Shown here: positions 23,066 to 34,142 of the stretch, piece by piece
Layout: each line of letters begins with the position of its first letter
Numbering within the stretch: the stretch's first letter is position 1
Assembly (NCBI RefSeq): GCF_020360975.1
Contig: NW_025408683.1
Coordinates: forward strand, 806,001-870,000
Length of the DNA: 64,000 bases
Direction of reading: 5' to 3'
Source of the DNA: Hirsutella rhossiliensis
Lineage: Eukaryota > Ascomycota > Sordariomycetes > Hypocreales > Ophiocordycipitaceae
Notes under the pieces: generated by a model
Seen by the model: the letters and a program-made list of their open reading frames with translations, nothing else
Database searches by the model: none
What the model was told of the DNA's origin: nothing
Position numbers and translations under genes: made by a program

Positions 23066-24425
23066 CTACCGCGGCCCCAGCTTCTCCAGCACGCGCGGTC
23101 CCTGCTCGTCCCACTCGGCCTTGGTCACCCACATGCTCTCATTGTCCGCCATGATGTTGGCCAGCACCGCGCCGCCGAGGAAGACCATGTGTCTCCGCCG
23201 CGGCGGGTCTTCTATCCGCACCTTGAACTTGCTCAGCCGCTCCGGGTTGCCTTGCAATGCGCGTGTCAGCCACAGCTGCTTGAGCTCCTTCTCCAGCCGC
23301 GATGGCAGGCCCGGATACATGCTGCTGCCGCCAGACAGCACGATTGCCTTGAAAAGGGACGAGCGGATATCCACGTCGGCGGATTGGATCGTGTTGAACA
23401 AGAACTCGCCTAGCCCCGGCGATTCGCTGTCGACGAGATGGGGCTGGAACAGGCACTCGGGTGCCTCGAAGCGCTCGCTTCCCACGCGAATAACTCGCCC
23501 ATCTGGCAGCGTGTAGTTTTCCACCAGAACCGTCGTGTCCTCGCTCAACCGCTTGTCTAGTTCGAGATCGTACGACACGTAGCACAGCTTCTCCTTGATC
23601 TGGCGGACCGTTTCGAAGTCGGCTGTACGGTTCAGAGCGTAGCCGCGGCGCAGGAGCAGCTTTATCAGGTTGCGCGTGACGTCGCGGCCGGCGACGTCGA
23701 GCCTCTTGGTGAGGTGGTTGAGGACGACGGACTCGTAGACGGGGACAATGTGCGTGACGCCATCGCCAGAGTCGACGACGACTCCCGAACTCAAGCCTGA
23801 CCACACGTCAGTGTCTGAATGTCAAACACATATGCCGGCTGGGCGGGCCCCTTGCACGATTGCATGTCGCAATGTTGGCCACGCGGACTTACCCTGCGCG
23901 TACAGAGCCAGGACAGCCTGGATGGCGACGTAGACACCGCCGAAGCCGTAGCGATCAAACATGACCTCGCACATCTGCTCCCTGTTCCTGAGCGGGTTCA
24001 TGGGCGGCTCCGTCAGCAAAATCTTTTGGCCGTTTGTGTCGACCTTGAGCTTCTCGTGGAAGGTGTAGTCCCAGAGATGCTGCATGTCGTCCCACTTCTT
24101 GACGATGCCGTTCTCCATGGGGTAGCTGATCTGGAGCATGGTGCGGGCGGCTGCGGCCTCGTCGCCGCACATGATGTCCTTGATGACGACATCGCTATCC
24201 GTCTTCTCCTCGGATCGTAGGATGGGCCTGCCGACGATGGACGGGTACTGGTGCTCGGGAAAGTTTTGCGCCGCGTAGCCGACCTTGAGGAAGCCGGTGC
24301 CGCCGTCAAGAACTGCGTGTAGGAAGAGGCTGTCAGCGACTCGGAGCTTACGTGTACGAGACGGTGGCCGACGAAGGCGGGGTCGTGGAGAGAAGCAACA
24401 TACCAATGGGCGGTGGATTACCCAT
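23066..24425 (-). CDS. ARP2: Actin-related protein 2 (Arp2/3 complex)
   Basis: Three exons, 24425-24404, 24312-23893 and 23796-23066, join in frame to 390 residues, the normal Arp2 length. The tiny first exon codes MGNPPPI plus one base, as in many fungal ARP2 genes. Visible motifs: [14 protein letters not shown] (phosphate-binding loop 1), FPSIVGRP-like [51 protein letters not shown] (phosphate loop 2), [28 protein letters not shown] and the Arp2-type [21 protein letters not shown]. Nucleates branched actin filaments with Arp3 for endocytosis and polarity (family knowledge). The start codon is about 360 bp from that of the divergent racemase gene, so the two may share a promoter region. Confidence 0.96.
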
Positions 24426-24782
24426 GACTGCAGCAAAAAGCAACAAATAGCTGCGGATGGAACAGCGCCGGCGGAGCCCAGGCCGGTGGTTTGGTCGGCG
24501 TCGAACAGCTCCGATGCGAGATGGCGTCCGTCGGCTTCAGCAAGAGGTGGATGGATGGGTGGATGGAGATGGACGGTGGTTGATGTGGGGTTGGTTGCTG
24601 TTAGAGCCTCAAGTGTCATGCCGCGGCCCGTCACGTGATACCCCGCAGCTTCTTCGACCGCGAGAGCAATCCAGGGCTCGGAACGTCGACCTCGAGGAAC
24701 CGCGCTCAACAATGCGTGGTACCTTGCTCCTTGGAGTCACGCCTCGAGTACACAAAAGGGACCTCATCCCATCATCACCACC

Positions 24783-25618
24783 ATGGCGGCAGCAACATCC
24801 ACGGGCGGCGGCAACATGAGAATCTTGCTGCTCAACCCCAACTCATCCATCACCATGACCCAGTCCATGGCCCTCGCAGCTCAAGAAACTCCCGTTTCGC
24901 AGGTACGCCGGCAACAAACTACCCTCTAAAGGCCCCCCATACCTAATACTGGACCCAGACCATCAAAATCGACACTTACACGGCCCCAGCCCAGGCACCC
25001 GCCAGCATCAATGACGATGTAGACATCAAGGCCAGTACCACCATCATCCTGGACGGCATGGGCGGACTCAACCTCGACAAGTATGACGCCGTGCTTGTCG
25101 CGTGCTTCAGTGTCCACAGCCTAGTGGCCCAATTGTCGGTCCGCCACCCTCGCCTGGCCGTCACGGGCATATTCGAGGCGAGCATCCTATCTGCCCTGTC
25201 CCTTGTTTCGAGCGACTCCACCGGAGAGCAGTGGGGCATCCTCACGACGGGCGACTTCTGGGAGAAGCACCTCGCAGACGGTGTTAGTGAGTTTCTCGGC
25301 CGCGACGGCAACGCACAAGATCGCAAGTTCTGCGGCGTCTACTCCACCGGCCTCACCGCCGGCGACTTTCACACCGTTTCACCAGACGAAATTCGAGCTA
25401 AGCTCAGAGCGGCCACGACGCAGCTGGTCCGCGCAGGCAACGTGGCGTGCGTCGTCATGGGCTGCGGCGGCATGGCTGGCCTGGAGGACATTATCCGCTC
25501 TGCCGCGCGAGACGTCTACGGCCACGAGCGAGCGGACAAGCTTTACGTTGTTGACGGCGTCAAAGCCGGCATTCTACAGTTGCATCAGACCATCAACAGC
25601 AGATACACATTCCGTTGA
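24783..25618 (+). CDS. Asp/Glu/hydantoin racemase family protein
   Basis: Two exons, 24783-24902 and 24959-25618, join in frame to 259 residues. The core begins at the second Met (24816; MRILLLNPNSS), which may be the true start. NPNSS is the family signature at the first strand. The two catalytic cysteines expected for Asp/Glu/hydantoin racemases are visible: C89 in VLVACFSVH and C209 in VVMGCGGMAG. Other matches: GIFEAS, GILTTG and the C-terminal VVDGVKAGI. Fungal members are probably involved in hydantoin or allantoin-type or D-amino-acid metabolism; the substrate cannot be read from sequence. Divergent from ARP2 and convergent with the MFS transporter. Confidence 0.92.
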
Positions 25619-25678
25619 GCCAGGTGCTTGCAATCAACAGAAGTGGTGCAGCTGGCGAGAAGAGTCTCAATCTGCTTG

Positions 25679-27298
25679 CTAATCCACGCGTCGACTTCGG
25701 CCCCAAACTTCATCCATGTCCTTCTTGCCGCGAGTCTCGGGCACTTTGAGCAGCACAAACAAGGCCGACCCGGCGGCCAGTGCAGCAAAGAGAAAAAAAG
25801 CCCAGCCGTGGCCGCCGAGCGCATTATTCAGCGCCGTGTTGATGATGGGGAAAAACTGCGCGACGAGAAAGGTGGCCGTGAAGTTTGCCGCCAGGGCCCA
25901 GCTCTGCGTCGCACCCACGGCCTCTTGGCCCACAAGCTCGGAGGCCAGGACGAATGGTACCGGACCGAGCCCAACGGCAAAGAAGCCGACAAAGCACAGC
26001 ACCGCGATGACGGAGAGAATCCTGACCCCAAATACGACGGAAAAGGCGAGGGCGAGAGCGCTGGTGCCCTGTCCCAGAATGGAGAGAAGTAGACAGGCCT
26101 TGCGGCCGAGACGGTCCGGCAGCGGCGCGCAGGAAGCCGTCATGATGAGGTTGACGGCCGAAATGGCAATAGTCAGGAGGGTCGAGGAGGTCGGAAACAT
26201 GTTGGAGAAGAGAGAGACGGAGTACATAATGACCGAGTTTATGCCGCAAATCTGCTGCGCAAACATGACGCCGACAACAGCAACGATTGCTGGCCGATAG
26301 CGAGGGTCCTTGGCCACCTGCGCGAAGCCGAGGTGGGCCGGCGTCCTTGATGCAGTCAACGAGTGAGAAGGCGGCTCCGTTGCATCCGCCTCGGCCAGCA
26401 GACCCTCATGCTCCGCGTGGGCCGGAGAGCTTCCCTCGGAACCCCACGTCTCCACCTCGCCCTGGATATCGGATCTCTTGCCCCGGATCCGCTGCATCGT
26501 CCTCTTCCCTCCGGCCACGTCTCCGTGAGTGGCCAGCCATACCGGGCTCTCGGGCACACAAAGCAAGCCAGTAGCCTGGATGGCGGCGATGCACAACCCA
26601 GCGCCGAGGATCCAGCGCCATTCGTGTCCGTAGCTCAGGAAGTATCCGAGAATCTGCGTGAAGAGAATGCCGACGTTGATGGAGACCTGGGTCATGGCCC
26701 CGAAAAGACCCCTCTCGGTGGGAGGAGAGACTTCGCTGATGTAGAGGGGGACGATGACGGTGGAAGCGCCGGCGCCGAGGCCCGAGATGAGACGACCCAG
26801 GGACATGACCCAGACACTGGCTGCGACCGCCTCAATCAGGGAGCCGACGGCGTAGAGGATAGCCGTGGCGCGCATGGCGGGAAGACGGCCGCGCTTGGAG
26901 GACAGGGGCCCAGCAGCGAGCGCACCGGCGAGGGCGCCAAGGGTGAAGAGAGACGAGATGGTGGCAAAGGCGGCCTCGTTCATGGGGATGCAGTCGGGGA
27001 GGAGGCCGGGGGACGGGTTCTTGTTCTTGCCGGGGCGGGACGAAGTGACCCATGTCGAGAGGCGGGCAGCGATCGAGACGGACTTTTTGCGGCAGGTGAT
27101 GACATCTTGCGGGGCGTTGAGCTCGGCCTAGAGGCGACAATCAGTTGGTGATGCCTCGATGGAAGACAATGGTGGGCGTTGACAGGGACTCACGAGGTGG
27201 AGGCCAAACTGCAGCGGGCCGAGCGTGGAGATGGTGACAAGCAGCAACAGGTAGACGGTGACGTTGCGAAGACACTGGCGCACACCGGAACCAGCCAT
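25679..27298 (-). CDS. MFS sugar transporter (Vps73/glucose-transporter-like)
   Basis: Exons 27298-27194 and 27127-25679 join in frame to 517 residues with about 12 hydrophobic segments. The N-terminal exon codes TM1; next comes the lumenal loop (AELNAPQDVITCRKKS). Signatures: GRLISGLGAGASTVIVPLYISEVSP (sugar-porter motif), PTERG, PESPVWLATHG, QQICGINSVIMYS (sugar-binding QQxxGxN of TM7), DRLGRKACLL and the terminal PETRGKK. A hydrophilic central loop (about 255-305) is acidic and Ser-rich. The NAPQ...C loop is typical of the Vps73-like fungal subgroup. Substrate unknown; the sugar-porter family assignment is firm. It ends about 60 bp from the racemase stop, so the two genes are tightly convergent. 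Confidence 0.92.
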
Positions 27299-27509
27299 GG
27301 TGAGATGTCGTGAGCTGCAACGCTGAGTCGCCGGGGTGAGGCGACGGGAGAGGTTGAGGTGGACGAGGATGGACTCAATTAGGCTTCCCTCCGGGGGGAA
27401 TAAAATCCGCATCCGCATCAGCCGCCGGACGTACCCGCCCGTGATCCAAATTACTGCCCCGCTTTGCCCATCTTCCATCTAACTACATAACCACAAGCCT
27501 CGAGACCAC

Positions 27510-27758
27510 ATGCAAATAATGTGCCGAGAGATTTGGTATCGATATACCTGCGGACATATTATACCAGCTCGGGACGACCAAGCGGGCTGGAACCATTGCG
27601 ACAACTGGACTGAGGGGGAGAACGAGACGGACTGTCCTAATTTCGATCAGGACGCGGCCCACGAAACTCGGGAGGAGCCCAGAAAGTGTCAAGAGTGTGA
27701 ATATCTCACACCGCCAACTTCAAATGATTCTTCATCCGGTGACTCCAGTGAAGAATAA
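27510..27758 (+). CDS. Small Cys/His-rich hypothetical protein (82 aa)
   Basis: Starts at ATG 27510 (or Met4). The product contains CREIWYRYTCGH, HCDNW, DCPNF and CQECE, ending in an acidic Ser/Glu tail. The opening CRE..YxYxCGH motif recurs in short uncharacterised fungal proteins that probably bind zinc. Intronless, no signal peptide. It lies head-to-tail with the next hypothetical gene, 71 bp away. Confidence 0.6.
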   Translation: MQIMCREIWYRYTCGHIIPARDDQAGWNHCDNWTEGENETDCPNFDQDAAHETREEPRKCQECEYLTPPTSNDSSSGDSSEE

Positions 27759-27829
27759 AGAATATTGTGCAGGAGCCCCCCGGACAGTTCCTTCTAATCC
27801 TCACAAAGTTCACGGCCCTTTAACCAAAG

Positions 27830-28665
27830 ATGACTATGAAGGCTGGATTTCGCTACAAAGATAACGAATCTGAACCACAAGCGCTTTCCAACAATCCAGA
27901 CTATGTTGCAAATCCGATTGCCAGTCCAGCCCCGGCGAGTCCAATTCGGATTGCTGTGAGGTGCATCTCCAATAAGATCCCTGGAGAACCAGGCCAGCGA
28001 GTGACAACAATTGGGAATCTCATCTGCCAGCATCAATGGGGGCGCAATATGGATGAAGGGATGGATTTCATAAGAACTACTGGATTTCCTCATCTGGATG
28101 GCGAAAAAGTAGATTTCCTACTAGATACTGGGACGGTCCAGCCTTGCACAAAACAAGAGGATATTCCTATTCTCGCATACCGTTGGAGCGGGGAGACCAT
28201 GTACGTCATAGGAATCCGCGGATAACATAAGGCCATTAACTAACACCGAATAGGAGGAAACGGGATGTGGGGACGCATCTCAAAAACTACATCAGAACCC
28301 TTCCGTTCAAGCAGAAAAGGATAACCCCAACGACACCTGGCAAAACGACATCAGAGCTCCGCGATGAGATGGATGAAATGGAATGGAACGAGCACATGAG
28401 ATACATGGTCTTCCAGAAGATCAAATACAGGAAGAATATCTCACGTGAAGAGAGATTGTGGTTAAAGAGCCACCCTGAACGGTTTGACAGCATTATGCGG
28501 GAACATATATCACGGAGACAGTGGCACAGGGTACCACTCTGGGAAAGCCAAGAGCTATGGTTGAGCGATAATGTGGGATTGGCAAAAACTAGCGACCTGA
28601 CGTTAATGGACAGGATCCTTGAACAGCACCGGCTTGAAATCCAGTCTGGGTCGAGCAAATCTTAG
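27830..28665 (+). CDS. Hypothetical protein, two exons, 260 aa
   Basis: Exons 27830-28200 and 28254-28665 join in frame (intron GTACGT...CTAACACCGAATAG, a consensus branch site). No domain recognised. The N-terminal half has an ordered segment (RIAVRCISNKIPGEPGQRVT, LICQHQWGRNMDEGM). The C-terminal half is charged and helical (RDEMDEMEWNEHMRYMVFQK, ISREERLWLKSHPERF) and low in Cys. No signal peptide or membrane segment. Splice quality and texture support a real gene; function unknown. Confidence 0.65.
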
Positions 28666-29309
28666 CAGTCGGTTTGTCTTCGGATTTCACGACTCAGCAT
28701 CGTTGGAAGGCCGTTAAAATATAGGACACTGCCATAGGCGCTTGCCTCCAGAGGCTCCATATCGGATGGTATACAAACTTTCGTGCTCCCATTGAAAATA
28801 TAACGGGCTGCGCCGATAGAGCTCCACGGACTATGCCCGTGAAGACGCACTCGGGAGGACGTTCGGACCTACAGGACCAGGGTCGCGATAGAATTTCCGA
28901 CTGGGCCCAAGCCTGGCCAAGTCCGGTTCCATTTTCCCTTTCTTTCCCCAGCTTTTAGATAGCTTCGATTGTCATTGTGTCGTGGCCGCAGGTTCTGTGC
29001 AGAGCTTCTTCCGAGATACTCTGCAATACCTGTGTGGTAATTACTGCAGGTCACGGGTTCAGTTCAGCGAGAAATGGCCAAAAGAGCCAATTGGACTAAT
29101 AAATCCCTGGCGCCTTTGCCAATAGGAAGTATTATTATATAAGGAAACTGCTATATTATATAGGCAAAAGTAAACACAGGCGACGACTGGTTGTTCCTGT
29201 CTGAAGTTCTCTTAACCGAGAGAGTCCGTGATATGACCACGCCTTTGCTTTGAAGTCGTACTCTTCGCCTCCGACTCCAACAATCTTCCTGGTCATCGCG
29301 CAACATATC
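28666..29309. other. Intergenic, no gene supported
   Basis: Moderately AT-rich. Around 29136-29168 is a short TATTATATAAGG / CTATATTATATAGG near-inverted pair of unknown meaning. Confidence 0.4.
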
Positions 29310-31351
29310 TTCCTCTTAAGTCTTTGCCCTTTGCAAGAGCCAACACGAAGGTCGTAGTTCTCTCGGTCTTGACCGTGCTATTTACGGCCGAATGGACCGT
29401 CCTTGTTGCCGCCCAAGCGAAATATCCCTGCCCTGGAGACAAGGGACAGACTTTTGTTACGTATGTCAGTGAGAATTGCTGAATCAGAGGCCTGGCTGAC
29501 ATGTCCGATGATTACTAGAGGCGGCAGAAAGTTCAAGTTGGATGCGGCAAAGGCAGTCGAGGCATGCCCATAGAGGACGAGAAGCCGTGCGACAGTCTTG
29601 CCCAGTGCGCCGAGAGGTATGCGCAGAGCGCGCAATGTCCGCATAGCATCTTTGTAGGAAAGAGCAAGAAGTGCGCCTTGAAGAAGACTGGTGATGTCTT
29701 TGACCTTCCCGATCCCTTAACCCCGCTGTTTGTGGAAAACGTCCAGGACCAGCAGCCCCCCCAATTAGCAAAATCCCGGGCGGAAACACCCAGAAGCCCA
29801 TCACTGGCGGCAACGGCGACTAGACGCCGTATACGTGTCCGGCCGACCGGAATAAGAAATACACAACGTATGGCCCGGTTGCTGGTTAGGTGATGGGACC
29901 GAATCACTGACATTCAGTCTAGCAACGACATTACCTACGAGCTGCGGTGTGACACGGGACACAGGAGGGGCCATTAGAAGAGCGAGCCCTGCCTATCGTT
30001 AAAGGAGTGTGCAGACCGCTGTGCTAAGGACCTAGAGTGCTATAGCTGCGACTGGAAGCGTTAGGATAAAACGTGCTTCTTTAAAAAGGCCCCGTCCGAG
30101 AACATGGCCTGGACTAAGGGAGATGCCTGGTATCCGGCCCTGTGCCCCGATGTGCGCGAGACCTAGGCCAAGAAGGACCCGGAGATTGCTTCTGACCTGG
30201 CTTGCCCATCCAGTAGGTCCCGCGGCAGGGTATGCTTAATAACCGCAGAAACGCGCTGACATTGGCTTATCAGACAACGGCAAGACCTGGGAGGGCTCTA
30301 ACGACACCTGGTGCTATCCGCTATGCCGCCCTAATACCGGCGCGGCTACTATTGTCGAGCAGGGGACTGCCTTGAGCTATAAGAACTGCGTCGAGATATG
30401 CGATGCAAATAAGAAGTGCAGAAGATCGGTTATCCTTATCCCCTAAATATACGATTCGGTCGCTTATAGTGAATATAGTGTCTCGTACGATAGCACGACG
30501 CCTAAGGATAACTGCAGCATGTACGTTAACGGCGGCTTTTCCACCACAAAAGCTGACCGGGTGCACTATGTCTTTGTCACGCTTCCCCCGCCAAGAAGAC
30601 GCCGTTGCGACTTCTAAAATGTGCTCGACCGAGTGCCCGTATGCCCATGGCCGGCTCTTCGTAGGGGTGACGGGAGAGGTCAGTCAGGGGCGAAGTTGCG
30701 GCCACTTACACGGCTAACTGACCAACGTCGGCCTGCATGCAAAACTTCCTAATCTCTTGCAACCACCGCCACGGCTCAAAATACCTCAGAGACGACCGCC
30801 GCGAATCCTACGAGACATGCATAACTGCCTGCGCCGTCATGCCCGAGTGCCGCAGCGTCGACTACGAGCCGCGCACCAAGCGCTGTCTCTCAGCACCAGC
30901 GCCAACCACCCGGCCATTCGTGCCGGGGCCTTTCTCAGCGAGCACTCGCTCGGTTGCGCGGGGGCCTGGTCCTTGTGCAATAAGGGCTGCGACACGGTCA
31001 ACGAGGATGCGCTGCCGGTAGGACGACGGTAACCTGGTTGTCGCGGGCGGCGACCAGTCGTGCTTGCGCTGCAGGCACTGCTAGCACAGCTCGCACGACA
31101 CCATCAAGAGTTTTCCCCAGGAAAAGAGCTTGGCCGAGTGTGCCAGGCTCCGCGGCGAGGAGACGCTCTGCCACGGCGCCAACTGGAAGGGCCCCGGCCG
31201 GTGCCATTTCTATCCGCGGCTGGATAAGGATGGGAGGCCGCTGGTGATGAAGAGGAGTACCGAGTGCGATTCGATAACGCCGCTGCTGAGGTGCCTGGGC
31301 GGGTATAAGGAGGAGAATATCCAGGACTCTAGAATCGCGGACAGGAGCTGA
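29310..31351 (+). pseudogene. Decayed secreted protein with PAN/Apple-like Cys-rich repeats
   Basis: Plus-strand segments look like one gene broken by stops and frame changes. A hydrophobic leader (VVVLSVLTVLFTAEW) is followed by AKYPCPGDKGQTF, an intron-like stretch (29460-29519) and Apple-type units: CDSLAQCAERYAQSAQCPHS, CLSLKECADRCAKDLECYSC followed by DWKR, stop, DKTCFFKK; then SYKNCVEICDANKKC, ESYETCITACAVMPECRSVD and KSLAECARLRGEETLCHGAN. Spacing C-x(3)-C and C-x(5)-C-x(3)-D resembles PAN/Apple domains of fungal cell-surface proteins. At least three stops (after GH near 29976, KR near 30062, ET near 30165) are TAG where CAG would fit. Non-functional as read; family assignment rests on Cys spacing. 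Confidence 0.6.
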
Positions 31352-32150
31352 TAGCGGGAGCGTTGCTAGCCTACACATGGATGGCGGTGTGATGCTGTCC
31401 AGTATTGACTCACGTCTCGTAGTTTCCTGTCAGCACCACCTCGTTTAGCTCCAGTAGCCGCAGATGCATCTGCTCTAAATCATGCCATATCCGAATCCTC
31501 GAGTATCTACATACTTCTAAGGAGGAGGCGGTGGAGACGATGGGCTGAGCGGTGAATGCGAGTCTCCCGCCTTGCAGGCTGGCTGTTCTCGGCGCTATCC
31601 TGGTAGTATTACCGGCTTCCTGGCGTGTCGACTGCGCGTGGGCACCGCACGACCGGAACAGAATCTGCAAGATCCTCAAGTCAGCCACCACCGGAGCCGG
31701 AGTCAGCTCGCGGTAGCTTCCGCTCTGCCCCCCTTATCATACTTTCTGGTAGATAAGTATCCTCTCGCATCTGGACATGTATGGTAAAGATTTCGCAGGA
31801 TATCCTTGCAACAGCATGAACGGAATTAACAAGCAATTACCATGTTTTAAAGGCCTATTCACCATTTTTACGTAAAAGTATCCATCTGGTCATTTACACG
31901 CAATTGGCTTATCGAGAATGTTGCTAATAACTAGGTCCAGGCAGGAACCGATTTCCAGTCCCCTCTACCCAGGGAGTTGAGTGGTCCTTGCAAAGATCTT
32001 ACATACAGTATGTACAGTAACTCCGCGGATGCATGTGTATAGAGTATTCGCATCCTAAAGACTAATAGTGACCAGGCTCAGGTGCCAAGTGCCAAGTCCT
32101 AGGCGATGGCACCACCCCGGTCTATTATAGTTTACCGTATAAATCCAGTA
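31352..32150. other. Intergenic, no gene supported
   Basis: No credible reading frame. Moderately AT-rich with scattered short TA-rich words. Confidence 0.4.
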
Positions 32151-32174
32151 GTAGTAGTAGTAGTAGTAGTAGTA
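32151..32174. repeat. (GTA)n microsatellite
   Basis: About eight GTA units directly after CCGTATAAATCCAGTAG, a 17-bp word that recurs at 33212-33228. Confidence 0.9.
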
Positions 32175-32515
32175 TTGATTACCGTCTGGGACATCCCTAT
32201 AAGGGCAAAAGACGTGCTAGGCTAGAGAAGACTAGATACATAGAATATCCCGAGTACCTGGACTAAGGACCGTGTGTAGCACCTAACCACTCCATCTAGC
32301 AATTCTGAGGCTCTGAGGCCGGTCGGAAATTCGGGGCCCTTCCCCCGTCAGCGGGTTCCAGGCACGGCAGTGAAGCCGTAATAGTAGTCAGTCTTTGGCC
32401 GAGGCCGGGTGACTGAGAAAGCCCACGAAGTCATGGGCCGGCCGCAAGCCCCCTCGAGGAGGGCCTACGGGGCAGAAAGAAAAAGAAAAGAAAAAGGAAG
32501 CAGAGAGTGTAGCAA

Positions 32516-33164
32516 TGTTAGTCGGGGATTCGCCCCGATGGCGATTGTCTTCTCCCGCAGGAGCGTTCGATCCGGGGCCACTTCGTGGTTATGACAGTCG
32601 GCGAAGTCCCCGTGCCTGCTCCTCGTAGCAAGCAGGTGGTGGAGGTGTTGTCGATTGGTGTGCAGCTCCGGGGACACCTGGTGAGGCCTTGAGCTCTAGG
32701 CTCTTGTAGCTCCTCAGGGCCCCGCGGCCCACCAGTCCAGAGGAAGTCGTGGCCGCTGGGCGGCAGAAAGGGCCGCAAGGCGGCAAAGTTCGGAGCCGCG
32801 AGACGGCAGAAGGAGGCAGAGCCGCAAGGCGGCAGAAGGCGAGGCCAGCCAGTAAAGGCGGCAGAAGGCGAGGCAGCGCGAGGCGTGCCAGGAAGGGCGA
32901 GAAGAAGTCGGGCCGCGAGGCGGCAGAAGAGGTCGGGGCCGCGAGGCGGCAGAAGTCGAGGCCAGCCAGTAAAGGCGGCAGAAGAAGGCGATGCCGCGAG
33001 GCGGCAGAAGGCGAGGCAGCGCGAGGCATGCCGTTATTCGAGACCAGCTTCCCAAGAGGAGACGAACTCTCCAAAGTCTGCCTTTTGGTGCTTGCTAGAG
33101 CCCCGTTAGGGCTAGAGAGGCAGAAGCATGGTCGGGTGACCTGAAAATAATTATCCACTAACAG
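32516..33164 (-). mobile_element. LTR-like repetitive element (possible solo LTR)
   Basis: The segment starts TGTTAGT and ends ACTAACA, the TG...CA inverted termini of a retrotransposon LTR. Read on the minus strand it opens TGTTAGTGGATAATTATTTT, a texture seen in fungal LTRs, and it carries a purine/pyrimidine-rich minisatellite. No matching 5-bp target duplication was found (AGCAA left, GGCTG right), and no gag/pol reading frame flanks it, so this is tentative. Confidence 0.4.
32740..33030. repeat. GC-rich minisatellite (GCGGCAGAAG units)
   Basis: About ten imperfect copies of a unit built on CGCGAGGCGGCAGAAG. A larger block with GGCCAGCCAGTAAAGGCGG followed by CAGCGCGAGGC occurs twice (about 32840-32890 and 32950-33030). 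Open on both strands, giving long spurious reading frames. Confidence 0.8.
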
Positions 33165-33770
33165 GCTGCTAACAGCCCGCAGAAGAGAAGAATTTTTACA
33201 GGGGAGAGTTGCCGTATAAATCCAGTAGACCCTCAGCTGGATGGAATCATGTGGGGTTTTCGAATGCACACCCCCCCGCCCAATCCTCCACGGATTCCCG
33301 ACTTCGAGGCCATGCTCTCAGCCCATAAGTGGCCCCAGAATCACGGGGTGCGATACACGCCTTGCCATGAATGTTCCACGTCATGCAGTGGGCCACGATG
33401 ACTTCATGCTTCGAGCATATACGTTACGTATAAAAAAACAAGCCGTTGAGCCCTCGCTTGAGCTCCCCCGGCTTATCCTCTCCACGCATAAATGCCGTCT
33501 TGGCATTACGGCTCCGTGTCGTGATAAATGAACTCTTTTAGACGCTCGACTGTGACCGGATTCCGGCAAATGACCGAGCCGTCAATGGCGGTGGTGTTTT
33601 TCAAGTCGACCTCATGGCCACCAAATATATATATCCTCCCTGGGCCTCGTCTAGCTTGCATCTATCCTCCTCGTGAACCAGTTTCTCTATACCTTTGCTC
33701 ATCCGCACTGAAAGCCATCCGACCACACATATCCAACTCTTGAGGCGGTAAAACCACATCCATCGCAGCC
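33165..33770. promoter_or_regulatory. Upstream region of the small secreted protein
   Basis: No gene. It includes the second copy of CCGTATAAATCCAGTAG at 33212 and a TATATATATCC word at 33626-33636, about 140 bp before the ATG, a plausible TATA element. Confidence 0.4.
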
Positions 33771-34142
33771 ATGAAGTCCTCCGTCATCATCAGCGCCCTT
33801 GCCGTCTGCCTGCATGGCACATCCGCTCAACTAGTGGACAGTAGACAGGCCCTGTTGGAGAGGGTCAAGGATCACATCCACGGTCTTTGCCACGTTCCGC
33901 CAGAACATGAACGGGAGCCCGCAAATCTGAAGAAGGAGCAGACCTGCTTGTGTGCCGACTTGAGCAAAGACGGCAAGGGCCTCGACTTCTTTGGAATCGC
34001 TAGCGCCGTCGCGCTGGCCCAGAACGTCAACAATCAGGGCTGGGACAGATATTTCGTTGACTTTGGCAAGGAATATTGCAGCGTCGCCAACCCCACAGAG
34101 TCTTTTAGGCAAATGGACATTCGCTTGCAGCAGCGGCATTGA
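33771..34142 (+). CDS. Small secreted cysteine-containing protein (effector candidate)
   Basis: 123 residues, single exon. The N-terminus MKSSVIISALAVCLHGTSAQ is a good signal peptide, cleaved about after Ala19. The mature part has four cysteines (HGLC, QTCLC, EYC), charged helices and no known domain. Size, secretion signal and location in a repeat-rich stretch fit the usual description of effector candidates, but no function can be named. A TATA-like element lies upstream. Confidence 0.7.
   Translation: MKSSVIISALAVCLHGTSAQLVDSRQALLERVKDHIHGLCHVPPEHEREPANLKKEQTCLCADLSKDGKGLDFFGIASAVALAQNVNNQGWDRYFVDFGKEYCSVANPTESFRQMDIRLQQRH

Noticed and set aside
32589..33269. Long frames on both strands across the minisatellite
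   Set aside because: Repeat-driven (Arg/Ala/Gly/Gln units) and open on both strands.
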